A DNA stretch of 43,543 nucleotides from Myxococcales bacterium (GTDB taxonomy: Bacteria > Myxococcota_A > Bradymonadia > REDH01). The notes under the pieces are model-generated. The model was not told where the DNA came from, ran no database searches, and was given only the letters and a program-made list of their open reading frames with translations. The translations under genes and the position numbers were made by a program. The stretch covers positions 1 through 43,543 of the forward strand of contig JACKDJ010000032.1 of assembly GCA_020633625.1 (NCBI GenBank), in the 5' to 3' direction. Every line of letters begins with the position of its first letter. The stretch's first letter is position 1. Shown one piece after another: positions 16,901-25,608 of this stretch.

Positions 16901-17225
16901 CGATCGGCTCTGCGACGGCGTCGCGGTGGTGCCGCTCGTGTGCGACGGCGGCGAGGACGTCGACGGTGACGGCGTCGTGGACCCCGACGAGACGAGCCCG
17001 GTCGACGCGGACACGGACGATGGCGGCGTGCCGGATGGCACGGAGGTTCGTCGGGGCACCGATCCGCTGGACCCCACGGACGACGACCCGCGCGGCAGCC
17101 GCGACCGCGCGTCGAACTATGCGATCGCCGGCGGCTGCGAGTGCAGCGCCGCGGGGGGGCTCCCCGGGCTCGATCTCTGGTTGGTGGTTCCTGTTCTGCT
17201 TGCGCGGCGCCGGCGTCGGCGCTGA
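13911..17225 (+). CDS. Surface protein with DUF11-like domains, TSP3 repeats and MYXO-CTERM-like tail
   Basis: The 1104-residue product has a signal peptide ending about residue 26. A beta-rich N-terminal region follows (about 30-360) with no clear family, containing AELVWGGSF and ISELNAAGWTLIVAYQH, a layout seen in other myxobacterial surface proteins. Two DUF11-like repeats come next (about 365-490 and 510-630; LSFELRNDG and TFTVAVTNVG). From about 650 to 1065 there are calcium-binding-type TSP3 repeats (DSDGDGIGDAC, DPDTDGDGL). The end has GGCEC, a hydrophobic stretch and six arginines, which is the architecture of MYXO-CTERM sorting signals. An AGGAGG motif lies about 20 bases before the ATG, farther than usual. 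The protein is expected to be exported and surface-attached. Confidence 0.9.
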   Translation: MPAHSRSLGPLLLALVVFGLSAPTNATPALRFATTTQGGIEVTGNSLGLSGQADPGTNGSIGTFIALDGVSRDGSYPVGTTASWEANGSRADLTLPDGAAVLRAELVWGGSFAYGAEDVSALLGRAVSLVTPLETVSVSPDSATASTVSLTAAGGFAVRYYVRSADVTDAVRRGGIGQYAVGGVPATQDAGISELNAAGWTLIVAYQHNGAPSRNLSIFVGADWVDEDSTLDVVAGGFCAPPTGAVFGNLVVSALEGDARYSGDSLAISRPGGGFAPLSGPRNPVGNFFASQICDVFGELDSRGTFGDRNHDPALGTNTVGGRQGWDITAVSLSSSAGQLANAQREATIRASTTDDSFLLTSLAFEIDVNAPEFTVAGTSIATPATVAVGDTVELSFELRNDGAADAERVVFSQPLPAGLGLVAGSFSIDGVAGAADGSPVFAPDLASGVQIGTVALGARRTVRMRVSVDRLPAVPAPAEFRLQPSWSYEWRTCPGVPPNVATALGELLVLRAASLVTNVSVSPAAGPGFWPHDRLTFTVAVTNVGTAPTSAATLTSALPTNTTYVAGSTTTNGTATADDAGQMPYVRGRSLASPGQAPGTVAPGAVATVSFQVEVAWNAVTPVVEEAVVDPDGSGPAVPNTGRLSANVVADADADQLLNADEDRNGDHDLRNDDTDRDGDPDFNDPDDDGDLLSTVVEDLNGNGDPRDDDTDRDGTPNYLDPDDDGDGVATRDDNCPLVDNPAQTDSDGDGIGDACEGDRDSDTIPDEDDNCVDVPNRGQLDVDGDGIGDACDPDDDEDGVDDGDDNCPTVFNPDQLDSDGDGIGDACDDDADSDGLPDAEELAIGTDPFDPDTDGDGLLDGVEVHGANPTDPLNPDSDGDGLCDGPSDVDGVCRDGEDRDADGAHGAGETDPTVFDTDGGGVDDGEEVARGTDPLDPSDDILGDRDRDGDGLTDDEEAAIGTDPADPDTDDDGLSDGVEVRGETGTDPLDPDTDDDRLCDGVAVVPLVCDGGEDVDGDGVVDPDETSPVDADTDDGGVPDGTEVRRGTDPLDPTDDDPRGSRDRASNYAIAGGCECSAAGGLPGLDLWLVVPVLLARRRRRR
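15855..17090 (+). repeat. Asp-rich TSP3 repeat array (coding)
   Basis: GAC/GAT/GGC-rich repeats encode about 20 short DxDGDG-type units. Members differ at synonymous and linker positions, so this is an old, diverged protein repeat and not a direct DNA repeat or CRISPR. Confidence 0.8.
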
Positions 17226-17331
17226 TGCCGTGGCCGGACGCTCTCTTCGGGGACGATCGGCGTCTGCTGGCTAGGCGTGGTTGAGGCCCGTAGGTTGCGT
17301 GTGACGCGCGGATCCGCTTGAGTGGTCGCCG

Positions 17332-19098
17332 TTGCGCCCGGCATTTCGGGCGCGGTTCCCCCGAGGAGTGTTGACGGTCGACTTCGAGAAGCTCGCGGAG
17401 AGCGTTCCGGCCGCCATCGCGGTGTTCGACGGAGCTGGCGCGTGTACCTGGGCGAACCGGGAGTTTCGTCGAATGCTTGGGGTTGACGCCCCGGCGTTCA
17501 ACCGGGCGCGCCTTCCGGACATGGTCGCGGCGACATCACGCGACTCGGTCGAGCGGGCGTGGGCGTCGGTCGGGCCGGATGCGCCAGCCCGCTTGGAGGC
17601 GACACTTCCGACCGGGGACCGGGCTGCGGTGGTCTCGTTAGCGCTCGCGCGGGTCGGTGATTCGACGGTCGCGTTCGCGGCGGATCTGACCGAGCAGCGC
17701 CGGATGGAGCGGCTGAAGGACGAGTTCATCTCCGTCGTGAACCACGAGCTGCGTACTCCGCTCACCTCGATCTCCGGAGCGCTCGGCCTCATGCTCGGCG
17801 GTGTGGTCGGCGAGCTGCCTGCCCAGGCCCGATCGCTCGCGGACGTGGCGCACAAGAACTGCGGGCGGCTCGCGCGCCTGATCGACGACATGCTGGACGT
17901 CCAGAAGATCGAGTCCGGGAACGTGTCGCTGTCGATCGTGCCGGTGGAGCTGGTCTCGACGATCCAGGCAGCGATCGAGGCGAGCTCCGCGTTCGCGGCT
18001 CACTACGGAGTCACGGTCGCGATGTCGTCGGAGGTCGCGTCGCTGACGGCGCACGCGGATCCGGATCGTCTCCACCAAGTGTTGTCGAACCTGCTCTCGA
18101 ACGCGGCCAAGTACTCCCCTACGGGCGGTCGCGTCGATGTAGCGCTCAGACTCGTCCCGGGCGGCGCTAGGGTGGAGGTCAGCGATCGAGGCAGCGGTAT
18201 CTCCGAAGAGTTTCGCGAGCGCGTGTTCGGCAAGTTCGCGCAGGCGGACAGCTCCACGACGCGACGAAAGGGTGGGACCGGACTCGGGTTGGCGATCTCG
18301 AAGGCGATCGTCGAGGGCCTCGGTGGGACGATTGGCTTCTGCGCGAGGGAGGGTGGGGGGACGACTTTCCATTTCGAGATCCCGACGCGCGAGGGGAGCG
18401 CACTCTCGGCCCTCGGGGCGCCGCTGCTCGTCGTCGGCGATGGTCGTCCGCTGGCCTGGGCGGAGTCGCTAGGTTTGGCGGCGCGCCGCGTTCAGCCGCC
18501 TGTCGGCGGCCAGCGCCTGATGCTCGGCGACACCACGCGATGGGTGCTCGTGACCGAGTCCGCTGTGGCCGGTGGGGTCCTTGCCGGTGCGCTCCGGCAG
18601 GTGGGGCTCTCGGGGCGCGTGTGCGTCGGCGCGGTCGTTGATTGCGGCGACAAGTCCGCCGTGCTCGAGCTGGCGGGGTGGCTAGACGCGCCTCCCGTGC
18701 CCGCGGAGCTCGCGGCGGCAGTCCGGCGCGCGCTGGCGGGGCGACAGCGGGCAGGTGCGGCACGGGGCGTGTGGGTTGGCGGTGTGAATTCGGTGGCGAC
18801 CGTCAACGCGGCGATCCTCGGCCCGGTCGCCGAGATCGATGTGGTTCGTCCCGGCAGCCCTTGCGACGGGCGCTTCAGCGCCGACTTCGTGGTCTTGGAC
18901 CTGAGCCCGAGCGACTGGTCGGCCGAGGCGCTCGGAGCGGCTGTGGGGTCTGCCGCCGAGTGCGGGTGCCCGGTGATCACGGTTGGCGGCGCCTCGGCGG
19001 CGGGGATCATCTTCGACGGGCTTCGGGCGGCCGCTGCGCCGCATGCGCGGCTGCTCGAACGGCTGCGCGGGCTCGGAGACAGGGTCGGGGTCTCGTGA
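17332..19098 (+). CDS. Hybrid-like sensor histidine kinase
   Basis: The domains in order are a PAS-like region (about 15-120), a HisKA domain with phosphoacceptor H138 in NHELRTPLT, and an HATPase_c domain with N box (LSNLLSNAAKYS), G1 box (DRGSGIS) and G2 box (GGTGLGLAI) ending near 345. The C-terminal 240 residues form two alpha/beta segments that resemble degenerate receiver domains; the second has an aspartate after a strand (VVLDLS), but the usual acidic pair is missing. No transmembrane segment is seen, so the kinase is probably cytosolic. The TTG at 17332 is the first available start; GTG 17368 or TTG 17371 are alternatives beside a GAGGAG site. It is the first gene of a four-gene operon and overlaps the next gene by 4 bp. 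Confidence 0.88.
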   Translation: MRPAFRARFPRGVLTVDFEKLAESVPAAIAVFDGAGACTWANREFRRMLGVDAPAFNRARLPDMVAATSRDSVERAWASVGPDAPARLEATLPTGDRAAVVSLALARVGDSTVAFAADLTEQRRMERLKDEFISVVNHELRTPLTSISGALGLMLGGVVGELPAQARSLADVAHKNCGRLARLIDDMLDVQKIESGNVSLSIVPVELVSTIQAAIEASSAFAAHYGVTVAMSSEVASLTAHADPDRLHQVLSNLLSNAAKYSPTGGRVDVALRLVPGGARVEVSDRGSGISEEFRERVFGKFAQADSSTTRRKGGTGLGLAISKAIVEGLGGTIGFCAREGGGTTFHFEIPTREGSALSALGAPLLVVGDGRPLAWAESLGLAARRVQPPVGGQRLMLGDTTRWVLVTESAVAGGVLAGALRQVGLSGRVCVGAVVDCGDKSAVLELAGWLDAPPVPAELAAAVRRALAGRQRAGAARGVWVGGVNSVATVNAAILGPVAEIDVVRPGSPCDGRFSADFVVLDLSPSDWSAEALGAAVGSAAECGCPVITVGGASAAGIIFDGLRAAAAPHARLLERLRGLGDRVGVS

Positions 19099-20735
19099 GC
19101 GACGCCCAGCAGCCCGCGTTCGCGCGCCCCCCGTACGTCGTTGGCGACGTGATCGACGGAAAGTACTCGGTGGTCGGCCTGCTTGGCGAGGGCTCGTACG
19201 GCTGGGTCTATCTGGCTGCGCACACGCGCATCTCGTCGCTGTCGTTCGCGGTGAAGGTGCTGAAGGCCGAGCACACAGCGGACCCTGAGACGGTGGCTCG
19301 GTTTCGCCGCGAGGCCGAGACGGTCGCGTCGCTGAAGAGTCGGCATTCCGTACGCATCACGGACTACGGCGTCGCGCCCGAGGGCCTACCGTACATCGTG
19401 ATGGAGTACGTCGACGGGCTCTCGGTCGCCGAGCTGCTGTCGCGAGAGGGGCCGTTCGACGACGCGGAGGTGGTGGAGATCAGCCTGCATGTGCTCCGCG
19501 CAGTCGAGGAAGCGCACCGACTCGGAGTCATCCACCGCGACCTGAAGCCGGACAACATACTGATCGTGCGCGACCCGGACTCAGGCGGCATCGTTGCTCG
19601 CGTTCTGGACTTCGGGTTGGCGAAGATCCTCGAGCCCCAGAACTTTGGGGCGACGGCAGACGCCACGGCCGCCGGGATGGTGCTCTGCACCGCGCGCTAC
19701 GCGGCGCCAGACCTTCTCCGTGGCAGTCCCGGACCGCAGTCCGACATCTACGCGTGGGGCATCTCGATGATCGAGATGCTCGACGGGGCCCCGCCGTATG
19801 CTGGAGACGACTTCTATACCGTCGCGGCACAACAGATCGCCGACGACCCGGTTCCGCTCGGGACGGGCGCGCGCGACAGTCGTCTGGCGCCGGTGATACG
19901 CCGCGCCTGCGCGAAGTCCCCGCGCGCTCGCTACGCTTCCGTCCCGGCGCTTCTGGACGACCTCGAGGCGATCGCCGCCGAGGTCGGTGTGGTCGACCCG
20001 GTCAGCCTCCGCCGCTCGGCTTCGGTGTCGCTTCAGCGCCGCTACACTGCTGCGAGGGCGGTCGCGGGCGCTCGGCGGCGCGGACCGCCGTGGGTGGCGA
20101 TCGCTGCGACGTCAGCGGCGATCGCGCTCGCGATCGCCGCTGGGTGGTGGGCGCAGGTTTCGGCCCGCGTAGACGCGGCACCCGAGGCCGTGTCTACCGC
20201 CGAGTTGCCGGCGACCGAGCCGTCGCCCGCCAGTTCTGACCGGCGGGATCCGAACGCCGAGCAGAGCGAGGCCGGCGCGGCGGCGCTCGCGACGCTCGTG
20301 AACCGGAGCGCGCGTGACGCAGCCGCCCGAGTCGTCGGTCGTGCGCGCGAGCTCGGAGACGAGCACGGCATGGAGCGTGAAGCGCGTGGCACCGACCGGC
20401 CGTCGTCGGGGGGCGGACCGCTCGAGATGGCGCCAGCCCGTCCGCGCGCGCAGGGTGCTCGGGGCGCGACGGCTTTGGACTCGAGCCCGGTGTCGCGAGC
20501 GTCGGCCGAGGCGCCGATCGACAACCGTGCCGCCGCGCGGGAGCCGGGGCTGGTCGAGGCGGCTCCGCCTCCGCCGGCGACTGAGCCGGTCGCGGTTGTG
20601 GAGGGCACCGGACAAGCTGCGTCGCAGGACGCCGCCTCCGCCTCAACGTCGGCGCCGAACCGTGATACAGGGGAGGAGACCGAGGAGAACATCTTCGGCA
20701 ACCTTCGGACCATCGGTGGTGCCGGCTCCCCGTGA
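19095..20735 (+). CDS. Membrane-anchored Ser/Thr protein kinase
   Basis: The GTG at 19095 overlaps the kinase stop (GTGA), giving 546 residues. All Hanks-type motifs are present: glycine loop GEGSYG (31-36), VAIK-type lysine K54, HRDLKPDN (147-154), DFG (172-174) and an APD variant of the APE motif (204-206). A single transmembrane segment (about 333-352) follows the basic RRRG, and the Ala/Pro-rich C-terminus (about 355-546) would lie outside the cytoplasm. It is translationally coupled to the histidine kinase upstream and the membrane protein downstream, which suggests a shared signalling path. Confidence 0.93.
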   Translation: MSDAQQPAFARPPYVVGDVIDGKYSVVGLLGEGSYGWVYLAAHTRISSLSFAVKVLKAEHTADPETVARFRREAETVASLKSRHSVRITDYGVAPEGLPYIVMEYVDGLSVAELLSREGPFDDAEVVEISLHVLRAVEEAHRLGVIHRDLKPDNILIVRDPDSGGIVARVLDFGLAKILEPQNFGATADATAAGMVLCTARYAAPDLLRGSPGPQSDIYAWGISMIEMLDGAPPYAGDDFYTVAAQQIADDPVPLGTGARDSRLAPVIRRACAKSPRARYASVPALLDDLEAIAAEVGVVDPVSLRRSASVSLQRRYTAARAVAGARRRGPPWVAIAATSAAIALAIAAGWWAQVSARVDAAPEAVSTAELPATEPSPASSDRRDPNAEQSEAGAAALATLVNRSARDAAARVVGRARELGDEHGMEREARGTDRPSSGGGPLEMAPARPRAQGARGATALDSSPVSRASAEAPIDNRAAAREPGLVEAAPPPPATEPVAVVEGTGQAASQDAASASTSAPNRDTGEETEENIFGNLRTIGGAGSP

Positions 20736-21580
20736 AGACGCTGTGCTCGGTAGTGTTGATGGTGTTCGTCGCGGCGTCCGCGTCTTCTGCGGCGGCCGAA
20801 GACGTCGTGACGTACGACGTTGGCGGCTACCGCGCGCTCGAGCGGGAGATGGAGGAGGCGGACCTCGCGCGGCTTGCGACCGAGCCGGGCTCGGACGCTC
20901 GTAGCGCCGCCACTCTCTTGGCGATCCAGCGGCGCCGGCAGCTCATCCAGTACATCAGCGGTTGGCTGAGTGACGGTAGTCTCAACGAAGCGCAGGCGGC
21001 CCAGGCGCGCGACGCGCGTCTCGTGCTGGTGGAGAATCTGGTTCGGCTAAACGTCGAGATCGGGCGTTGTGACGACGCCGAGTCGGCAGTCGCGTCGCTG
21101 GCCGGATTCCAGACCTCGGCCGATTCGGCGCGGCAGGCGGCGTACGACGACGCCGTCCGCGCGGTCGCGGAGTGTCGCGGGGCGCCCGCGACGGAGCGAC
21201 TGACGCTGCGCTCGCCGCAACGTCCCGCTGGGCTCGCGTTGATCGGCGTCGGCGCTGCATCCGTGGGCGCCGCGCTTGTGTGGAATGCGGCACTTCTCGA
21301 CGACGCCGCGGCGCTCGACCGCGCGCGCGGTCGCTGCGAGGACCCGGCGACGACGACTGACGAGGTTTGCAGCAACGCCCAGGAGCTTCGCGGACGCGTG
21401 CACGGAGCGAAGGCGCCGATCGTTGCGCTCGCGAGCGCCGGCGGAGTGGTGGCCGCCGTCGGTGGTCTACTGCTCGCGACGGGCCACGATACCGCCGCCG
21501 ACGTCGTTGCGCGCGTCCGGGTTGGCGACGGGTGGGTGGGCGCCGAGCTGAGCGGGCTGGCTCGGCGGCGGGCACGATGA
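20732..21580 (+). CDS. Membrane protein of the kinase operon, function unknown
   Basis: The GTG at 20732 overlaps the kinase stop (GTGA); the product has 282 residues. It has a signal peptide (about 1-22), an Ala/Arg-rich helical region with paired Cys, and two hydrophobic segments near residues 165-190 and 225-250. I recognise no family. Its stop overlaps the next ATG (ATGA). From context it may act as an envelope partner of the kinase. Confidence 0.7.
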   Translation: MKTLCSVVLMVFVAASASSAAAEDVVTYDVGGYRALEREMEEADLARLATEPGSDARSAATLLAIQRRRQLIQYISGWLSDGSLNEAQAAQARDARLVLVENLVRLNVEIGRCDDAESAVASLAGFQTSADSARQAAYDDAVRAVAECRGAPATERLTLRSPQRPAGLALIGVGAASVGAALVWNAALLDDAAALDRARGRCEDPATTTDEVCSNAQELRGRVHGAKAPIVALASAGGVVAAVGGLLLATGHDTAADVVARVRVGDGWVGAELSGLARRRAR

Positions 21581-23034
21581 CGAAGCGACGTTCTGTGAAC
21601 GCTGCGTGGGTCGGCTTTTTGATTCCTGGCGCGCTCGCGGGGTGTGTGCTCGCGACGGACACTTCGACGATTGACCGACCGGACGCGTCCGACGTCACTC
21701 CCGATGTGCCCGTTGACCCGTGCGCGCAGGGCGGCGCGCCGTGGTGCGTGGCGGCCGGCGCCGCACGCGTGGCATGCGACGCGGGCATGCCGGTGCTAGA
21801 GCTGTGCGCGTACGGCTGTGTGGACGGCGAGTGCGCCAGCCGCTGCACCGGCGAGACCGCGTGCTCGGAGGATGGTGGTGCGACCGTCGAGTGTGGGCCC
21901 GACGGTGGGGTTCGCGCCACGGCGCCATGCCCTACAGGTTATGCGTGCGTCGGGGGTGGGTGCCGCGCGGCAGACACGTGCGTCGGGGGCTCCCGGTGCG
22001 ACGGGGCCGGCACGCTCGAGCTGTGCGATCCGCGCGGGGTGCTCGAGGTCAGCGTCGACTGTGGCGGGGAGTGTTCGCGCACCTGGCCCGACCTGGACGG
22101 CGACGGCTGGGGTGACGGAGCACGCGATGCGCTGGTGCAGTGTGGCGCGCCCGTGGATCGCGTGGCGAGCAACCCGTATGACTGCGACGACGACCGCGCG
22201 TCGGACGACGCATGCGAGGGATACACGCTGGTGGAGCCCGCGACGTTCGTGATGGGAACGTCTTCGGACGACGCGAACCCGGTACCGGCCGACGAGGCCC
22301 AGCACCGGGTCGCCGTGTCGCGCGCGTTCTTCGTCGCCCAGACGGAGGTCACGCAGCGGCGTTGGGGCGCGCTGTCCGGAACGGCGCGCGTTCCCGCGCT
22401 GCATGCGGACTGCGACGAATGTCCGGTCGAGCGCGTGAATTGGTTCGAGGCGCTGCGCTTCGCCAACCGCGCGTCCGAAGCGGGCGGGTACTCGGCGTGC
22501 TACGTCCTGTCCGAGTGTACGGGTGAGTTCGGCGCCGGCTGCGAGCCCGGGGAGGAGACGTGCACCGGGTACCGGTGCGACCGCGTGGAGCTCGTGGCGG
22601 AATGCGATGGCTTTCGGCTCCCGACAGAAGGGGAGTGGGAGCTGGCCGCGCGCGCCGGTACGACCGGGGCGTTCTCGGGGACCCTTGAAGACAGCGCCTG
22701 GTATCGAGACACCGTCGCGGAGCCCCGCGAGACTCAGCCAGTCGGGGGGCTCACGGCGAATGCGTTCGGGCTGTACGACGTGCATGGCAACGTCGCGGAG
22801 TGGACGCTCGATCTCCTGGTTCCGTACGAGGGAAGTCTAGACGTTGCGACGCTCGACCCGGTCGTGTTCGGGGGCCCTGCGGATATCACATCGGGCGCAG
22901 CGCGAGTCGTTCGCGGTGGGGCGTTCAACAACTTCGCCGACGCGTGCAGGTCGGCGAAGCGAGCCCCTCTACAGCCGGCCGCTCGGGTTTCGACAGTAGG
23001 CCTACGCCTCGTCCGGTCGGCGCCGGTCCTGTGA
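21577..23034 (+). CDS. Formylglycine-generating-enzyme-like (SUMF1) lipoprotein
   Basis: The 485-residue product has a lipobox ALAGC, a Cys-rich EGF-like region (about 40-200) and an FGE-sulfatase-type domain (about 215-485). Domain landmarks are VEPATFVMGT, FRLPTEGEWELAAR, FGLYDVHGNVAEW and VVRGGAFNN...CRSAKR...GLRLV. Aerobic FGEs use two cysteines five residues apart; here only the second (ADACRSAKR) is present. I infer it is a fold homologue and not a sulfatase activator. It overlaps the preceding gene by 4 bp (ATGA), and its last 33 bp overlap the convergent TSP3 gene. Confidence 0.88.
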   Translation: MTKRRSVNAAWVGFLIPGALAGCVLATDTSTIDRPDASDVTPDVPVDPCAQGGAPWCVAAGAARVACDAGMPVLELCAYGCVDGECASRCTGETACSEDGGATVECGPDGGVRATAPCPTGYACVGGGCRAADTCVGGSRCDGAGTLELCDPRGVLEVSVDCGGECSRTWPDLDGDGWGDGARDALVQCGAPVDRVASNPYDCDDDRASDDACEGYTLVEPATFVMGTSSDDANPVPADEAQHRVAVSRAFFVAQTEVTQRRWGALSGTARVPALHADCDECPVERVNWFEALRFANRASEAGGYSACYVLSECTGEFGAGCEPGEETCTGYRCDRVELVAECDGFRLPTEGEWELAARAGTTGAFSGTLEDSAWYRDTVAEPRETQPVGGLTANAFGLYDVHGNVAEWTLDLLVPYEGSLDVATLDPVVFGGPADITSGAARVVRGGAFNNFADACRSAKRAPLQPAARVSTVGLRLVRSAPVL

Positions 23035-25608
23035 GCGCTCCCGGCGGCGCGCCGTCGCGATCGCGACCGCCGCGAACATCATGGTCCAGGCCGATCCGGG
23101 GGCCTCGCGGTCGGTCGCGCTGACTGCGCAGCCCCAAAGCGCGCCCCCGGTGACCTCGACGCGGCCGGCGCACTCCGGCAGATCGGCGGGCCCGTCGCAG
23201 CGCCCGTCGTCGTCGGTGTCCGGGTCCAGCGGGTCCGTCTCGCCGCGCTCGATCACCCCGTCCCCGTCGAGGTCCTCGCCGGCGACGCAGACGCCGTCGA
23301 CCTCGCGCCAACCGTCGCAAAGACCGTCGCCGTCCGTGTCGGGGTTGGCAGGGTTCGCGCCGAGCGCGCGCTCGTGCTCGTTGCGAAGGCCGTCGGCGTC
23401 GTAGTCGAAGCCGACGTCGTCGGTGGGGACGCGAGGGTCGGTCCCATCTTCGATCTCGCCGCCGTCGCTGCGCCCACCGCCATCAGTGTCGGCGACTCGG
23501 GGGTCGCTGGTCGGCGGCACGAAGAGTTCGTCGCCGTCGAGTCGCCCATCGTCGTCGGTGTCGGGGTCCGCCGGATCGGTGTCGGCGGCTGCCTCGCGCT
23601 CGTTCGCGAGCCCATCGGAGTCGTAGTCGAACCCGATGTCGTCGGTGGGGTCGGTCGGGCTGGTGCCGTCGAGGAGCTCCTGTCCGTCGAGTCGCCCGCC
23701 GCCGTCGGTGTCGGCGCGGAGCGGATCCGTGCGTGGCGCGACGTCGAGCTCCTCTCCGTCGGTACGCCCGTCGTCGTCGGTGTCGGGGTCATTGGGGTCG
23801 GTTCCGACGGCGCGCTCTCGGTCGTTGTCGACGCCATCGCCGTCGAAGTCGGCGTTTGGGTCGTCGGACGGATCGTTGGGGTCGTGTCCGTCGCGGATCT
23901 CGTCCCCGTCGCGCTGTCCGCCGCCGTCGGTGTCCGGGTTGAATGGGTCGGAGCTCGGTCGTCCGTCGATCTCGTCGCCGTCGGTGCGTCCGTCGTCGTC
24001 GGTGTCGGGGTCATTGGGATCGGTGCCGAGGACGAACTCTCGGTCGTTCGTGAGTCCGTCGCCGTCGAAGTCGAAGCCGATATCGTCGGTTGGGTCGAGC
24101 GGGTCGGTTCCGTCGTTCTCGATCTCGTTCCCGTCGGAGCGACCGCCGCCGTCGGAGTCGGCGAGCTCGGGGTCCGTGCCGTAGACGCAGAGCTCGAGGA
24201 CGTCGGTCGTGCCGTCGTCGTCGGAGTCGTCGGCGGCGCCGCGAGCGACGATATCGAACTCGTCCGACTCGGCGCTGAACCGCCACGTGAAGGTGTCGAG
24301 CAGCCCGTTGTTTCCCTTCCCCTGGGTTGAGAAGTTGCCCCAGCCGCGTGCGTTGCCGCCGAGCGTGGCGTCATATGCGACGGCGATCCCGTCGGATGCT
24401 CCGGGGCTCAGGCCGGTTGGCGGCGGTAGCGGCGGGCTCTGTCGTCCGCCCGCCATGGGGTCCGCGGAGGTGCCGCTGGCCAGGGGCCGATCGTCCCAGA
24501 AGAGCGGGAGCGGAACGCGGGCACCGTCGCCGTCGACCGCGAACATGCGGACACCGGGGTAGCAGGTCTCGACGTCGTCGGCGATCCAGTGCAGCTCACC
24601 GGTTCGCCCGAACACGCGGCAGTGGTAGTCGCCCGCGGGGACACGCGTGCCATCTCCCGAAGTGCCAGCCCAAGCGACCGCATTGGCTCCCACCCCCATC
24701 CGCCCGCGCAGGACGAGGTCAGCGTCGCCGACGCGCTCCAGTTCACCGTCGGAGTCCAGGTCGCAGACGACCTCGTAGGTCCCGGTTGCATCGGAGTCGA
24801 AGCGGAACGCACCGCCGCCGACGCCGAGCGTCACGACGTTGCAGTCTCCCGCTGGGCCCGAGAACCTGGCGTCCGCGACGTTGGCCGGGGCGATTGAGTA
24901 CGTCGCGATCGCCGGCGGGGCGAGATAGAGCCGGTACTGTGGGAGTGCGACCGCGGCGCCGAGCGGCGCCGAGGTCCCCGAGGGGCCGCCCTCGATTCCG
25001 GTCTCGTTTGCAAACACGGCGTACTCGAAGCCCGCGAGACCGGCGAACCTGAGCTCGACGACACCCGAGCTCGTCTCGTCGCCAACGAGCGCGAAGAAGC
25101 TCGCGCTCGTGGCCCCCGACTGATCGAACGAACCGCCGTCGAGTGCCCACGAGGTCGATGAGAGTCTGCCACCGGCGGCGACGGCGCCCTCCACCGCGAC
25201 GTCCCAGCGTGCTCCAATGGGCTGCGACAGCTCGGCGCGCAGCGTGTAGCGACCGGGGCCTTCGTTCGGAGCGATGCGAGCGTTCGGCGCGAACGTCCCG
25301 AGCTGGGCGCCGCTCGGGGCCGAGACGCGGACGTTGCCTGAGCCTACCCAGACGATGCGTTCGGCGGTGTCGAGGATGTCGACCGCGAGAACGGTCTCGC
25401 TTGCCAGCGCCTGACGAGGACCGAGCTGCGCGCTGCCCTCGCCGAGCGCCGGCGACGGCACCGCGAGAGCGGCGGCGGCGGTGGCTGCGAACGCGGCGGC
25501 GGCGACGTGCCGAGGCGGTGCGCCCTTGCGGCAGCCGGACGTCGCGTGCCGTAGGAACCGCGGGGAGCGTCGGGCGACGGGTGCTGCCGTGGGGCGTTCT
25601 TCAGCCAT
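23002..25608 (-). CDS. TSP3-repeat surface protein with MYXO-CTERM-like tail
   Basis: I chose the ATG at 25608 over an upstream start at 25662 because it gives a compact N-terminus leading into the signal segment AAAAFAATAAAALAVP. The 868-residue product has a beta-rich N-terminal half with no recognised family and TSP3-type repeats (about 475-830) with patterns such as DPNDPDTDDDGRTDG. Its end has GC, a hydrophobic stretch and many arginines, then an acidic-basic tail (QDRRRPDEA). The tail differs from the canonical run of arginines at the extreme C-terminus. It overlaps the FGE-like gene by 33 bp in antisense. Confidence 0.85.
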   Translation of the reverse strand: MAEERPTAAPVARRSPRFLRHATSGCRKGAPPRHVAAAAFAATAAAALAVPSPALGEGSAQLGPRQALASETVLAVDILDTAERIVWVGSGNVRVSAPSGAQLGTFAPNARIAPNEGPGRYTLRAELSQPIGARWDVAVEGAVAAGGRLSSTSWALDGGSFDQSGATSASFFALVGDETSSGVVELRFAGLAGFEYAVFANETGIEGGPSGTSAPLGAAVALPQYRLYLAPPAIATYSIAPANVADARFSGPAGDCNVVTLGVGGGAFRFDSDATGTYEVVCDLDSDGELERVGDADLVLRGRMGVGANAVAWAGTSGDGTRVPAGDYHCRVFGRTGELHWIADDVETCYPGVRMFAVDGDGARVPLPLFWDDRPLASGTSADPMAGGRQSPPLPPPTGLSPGASDGIAVAYDATLGGNARGWGNFSTQGKGNNGLLDTFTWRFSAESDEFDIVARGAADDSDDDGTTDVLELCVYGTDPELADSDGGGRSDGNEIENDGTDPLDPTDDIGFDFDGDGLTNDREFVLGTDPNDPDTDDDGRTDGDEIDGRPSSDPFNPDTDGGGQRDGDEIRDGHDPNDPSDDPNADFDGDGVDNDRERAVGTDPNDPDTDDDGRTDGEELDVAPRTDPLRADTDGGGRLDGQELLDGTSPTDPTDDIGFDYDSDGLANEREAAADTDPADPDTDDDGRLDGDELFVPPTSDPRVADTDGGGRSDGGEIEDGTDPRVPTDDVGFDYDADGLRNEHERALGANPANPDTDGDGLCDGWREVDGVCVAGEDLDGDGVIERGETDPLDPDTDDDGRCDGPADLPECAGRVEVTGGALWGCAVSATDREAPGSAWTMMFAAVAIATARRRERSQDRRRPDEA
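23165..24240 (-). repeat. TSP3 coding repeat array of the second surface protein
   Basis: The segment encodes roughly a dozen units of the type DPxDPDTDDDG, with recurring bases such as GACACCGACGAC. The period and sequence vary, so it is a coding repeat and not CRISPR. Confidence 0.75.

Noticed and set aside
23100..24200. Regular short repeats that could look like a CRISPR array
   Set aside because: The repeats translate into TSP3 units in one continuous frame, and the spacing and sequence are irregular.
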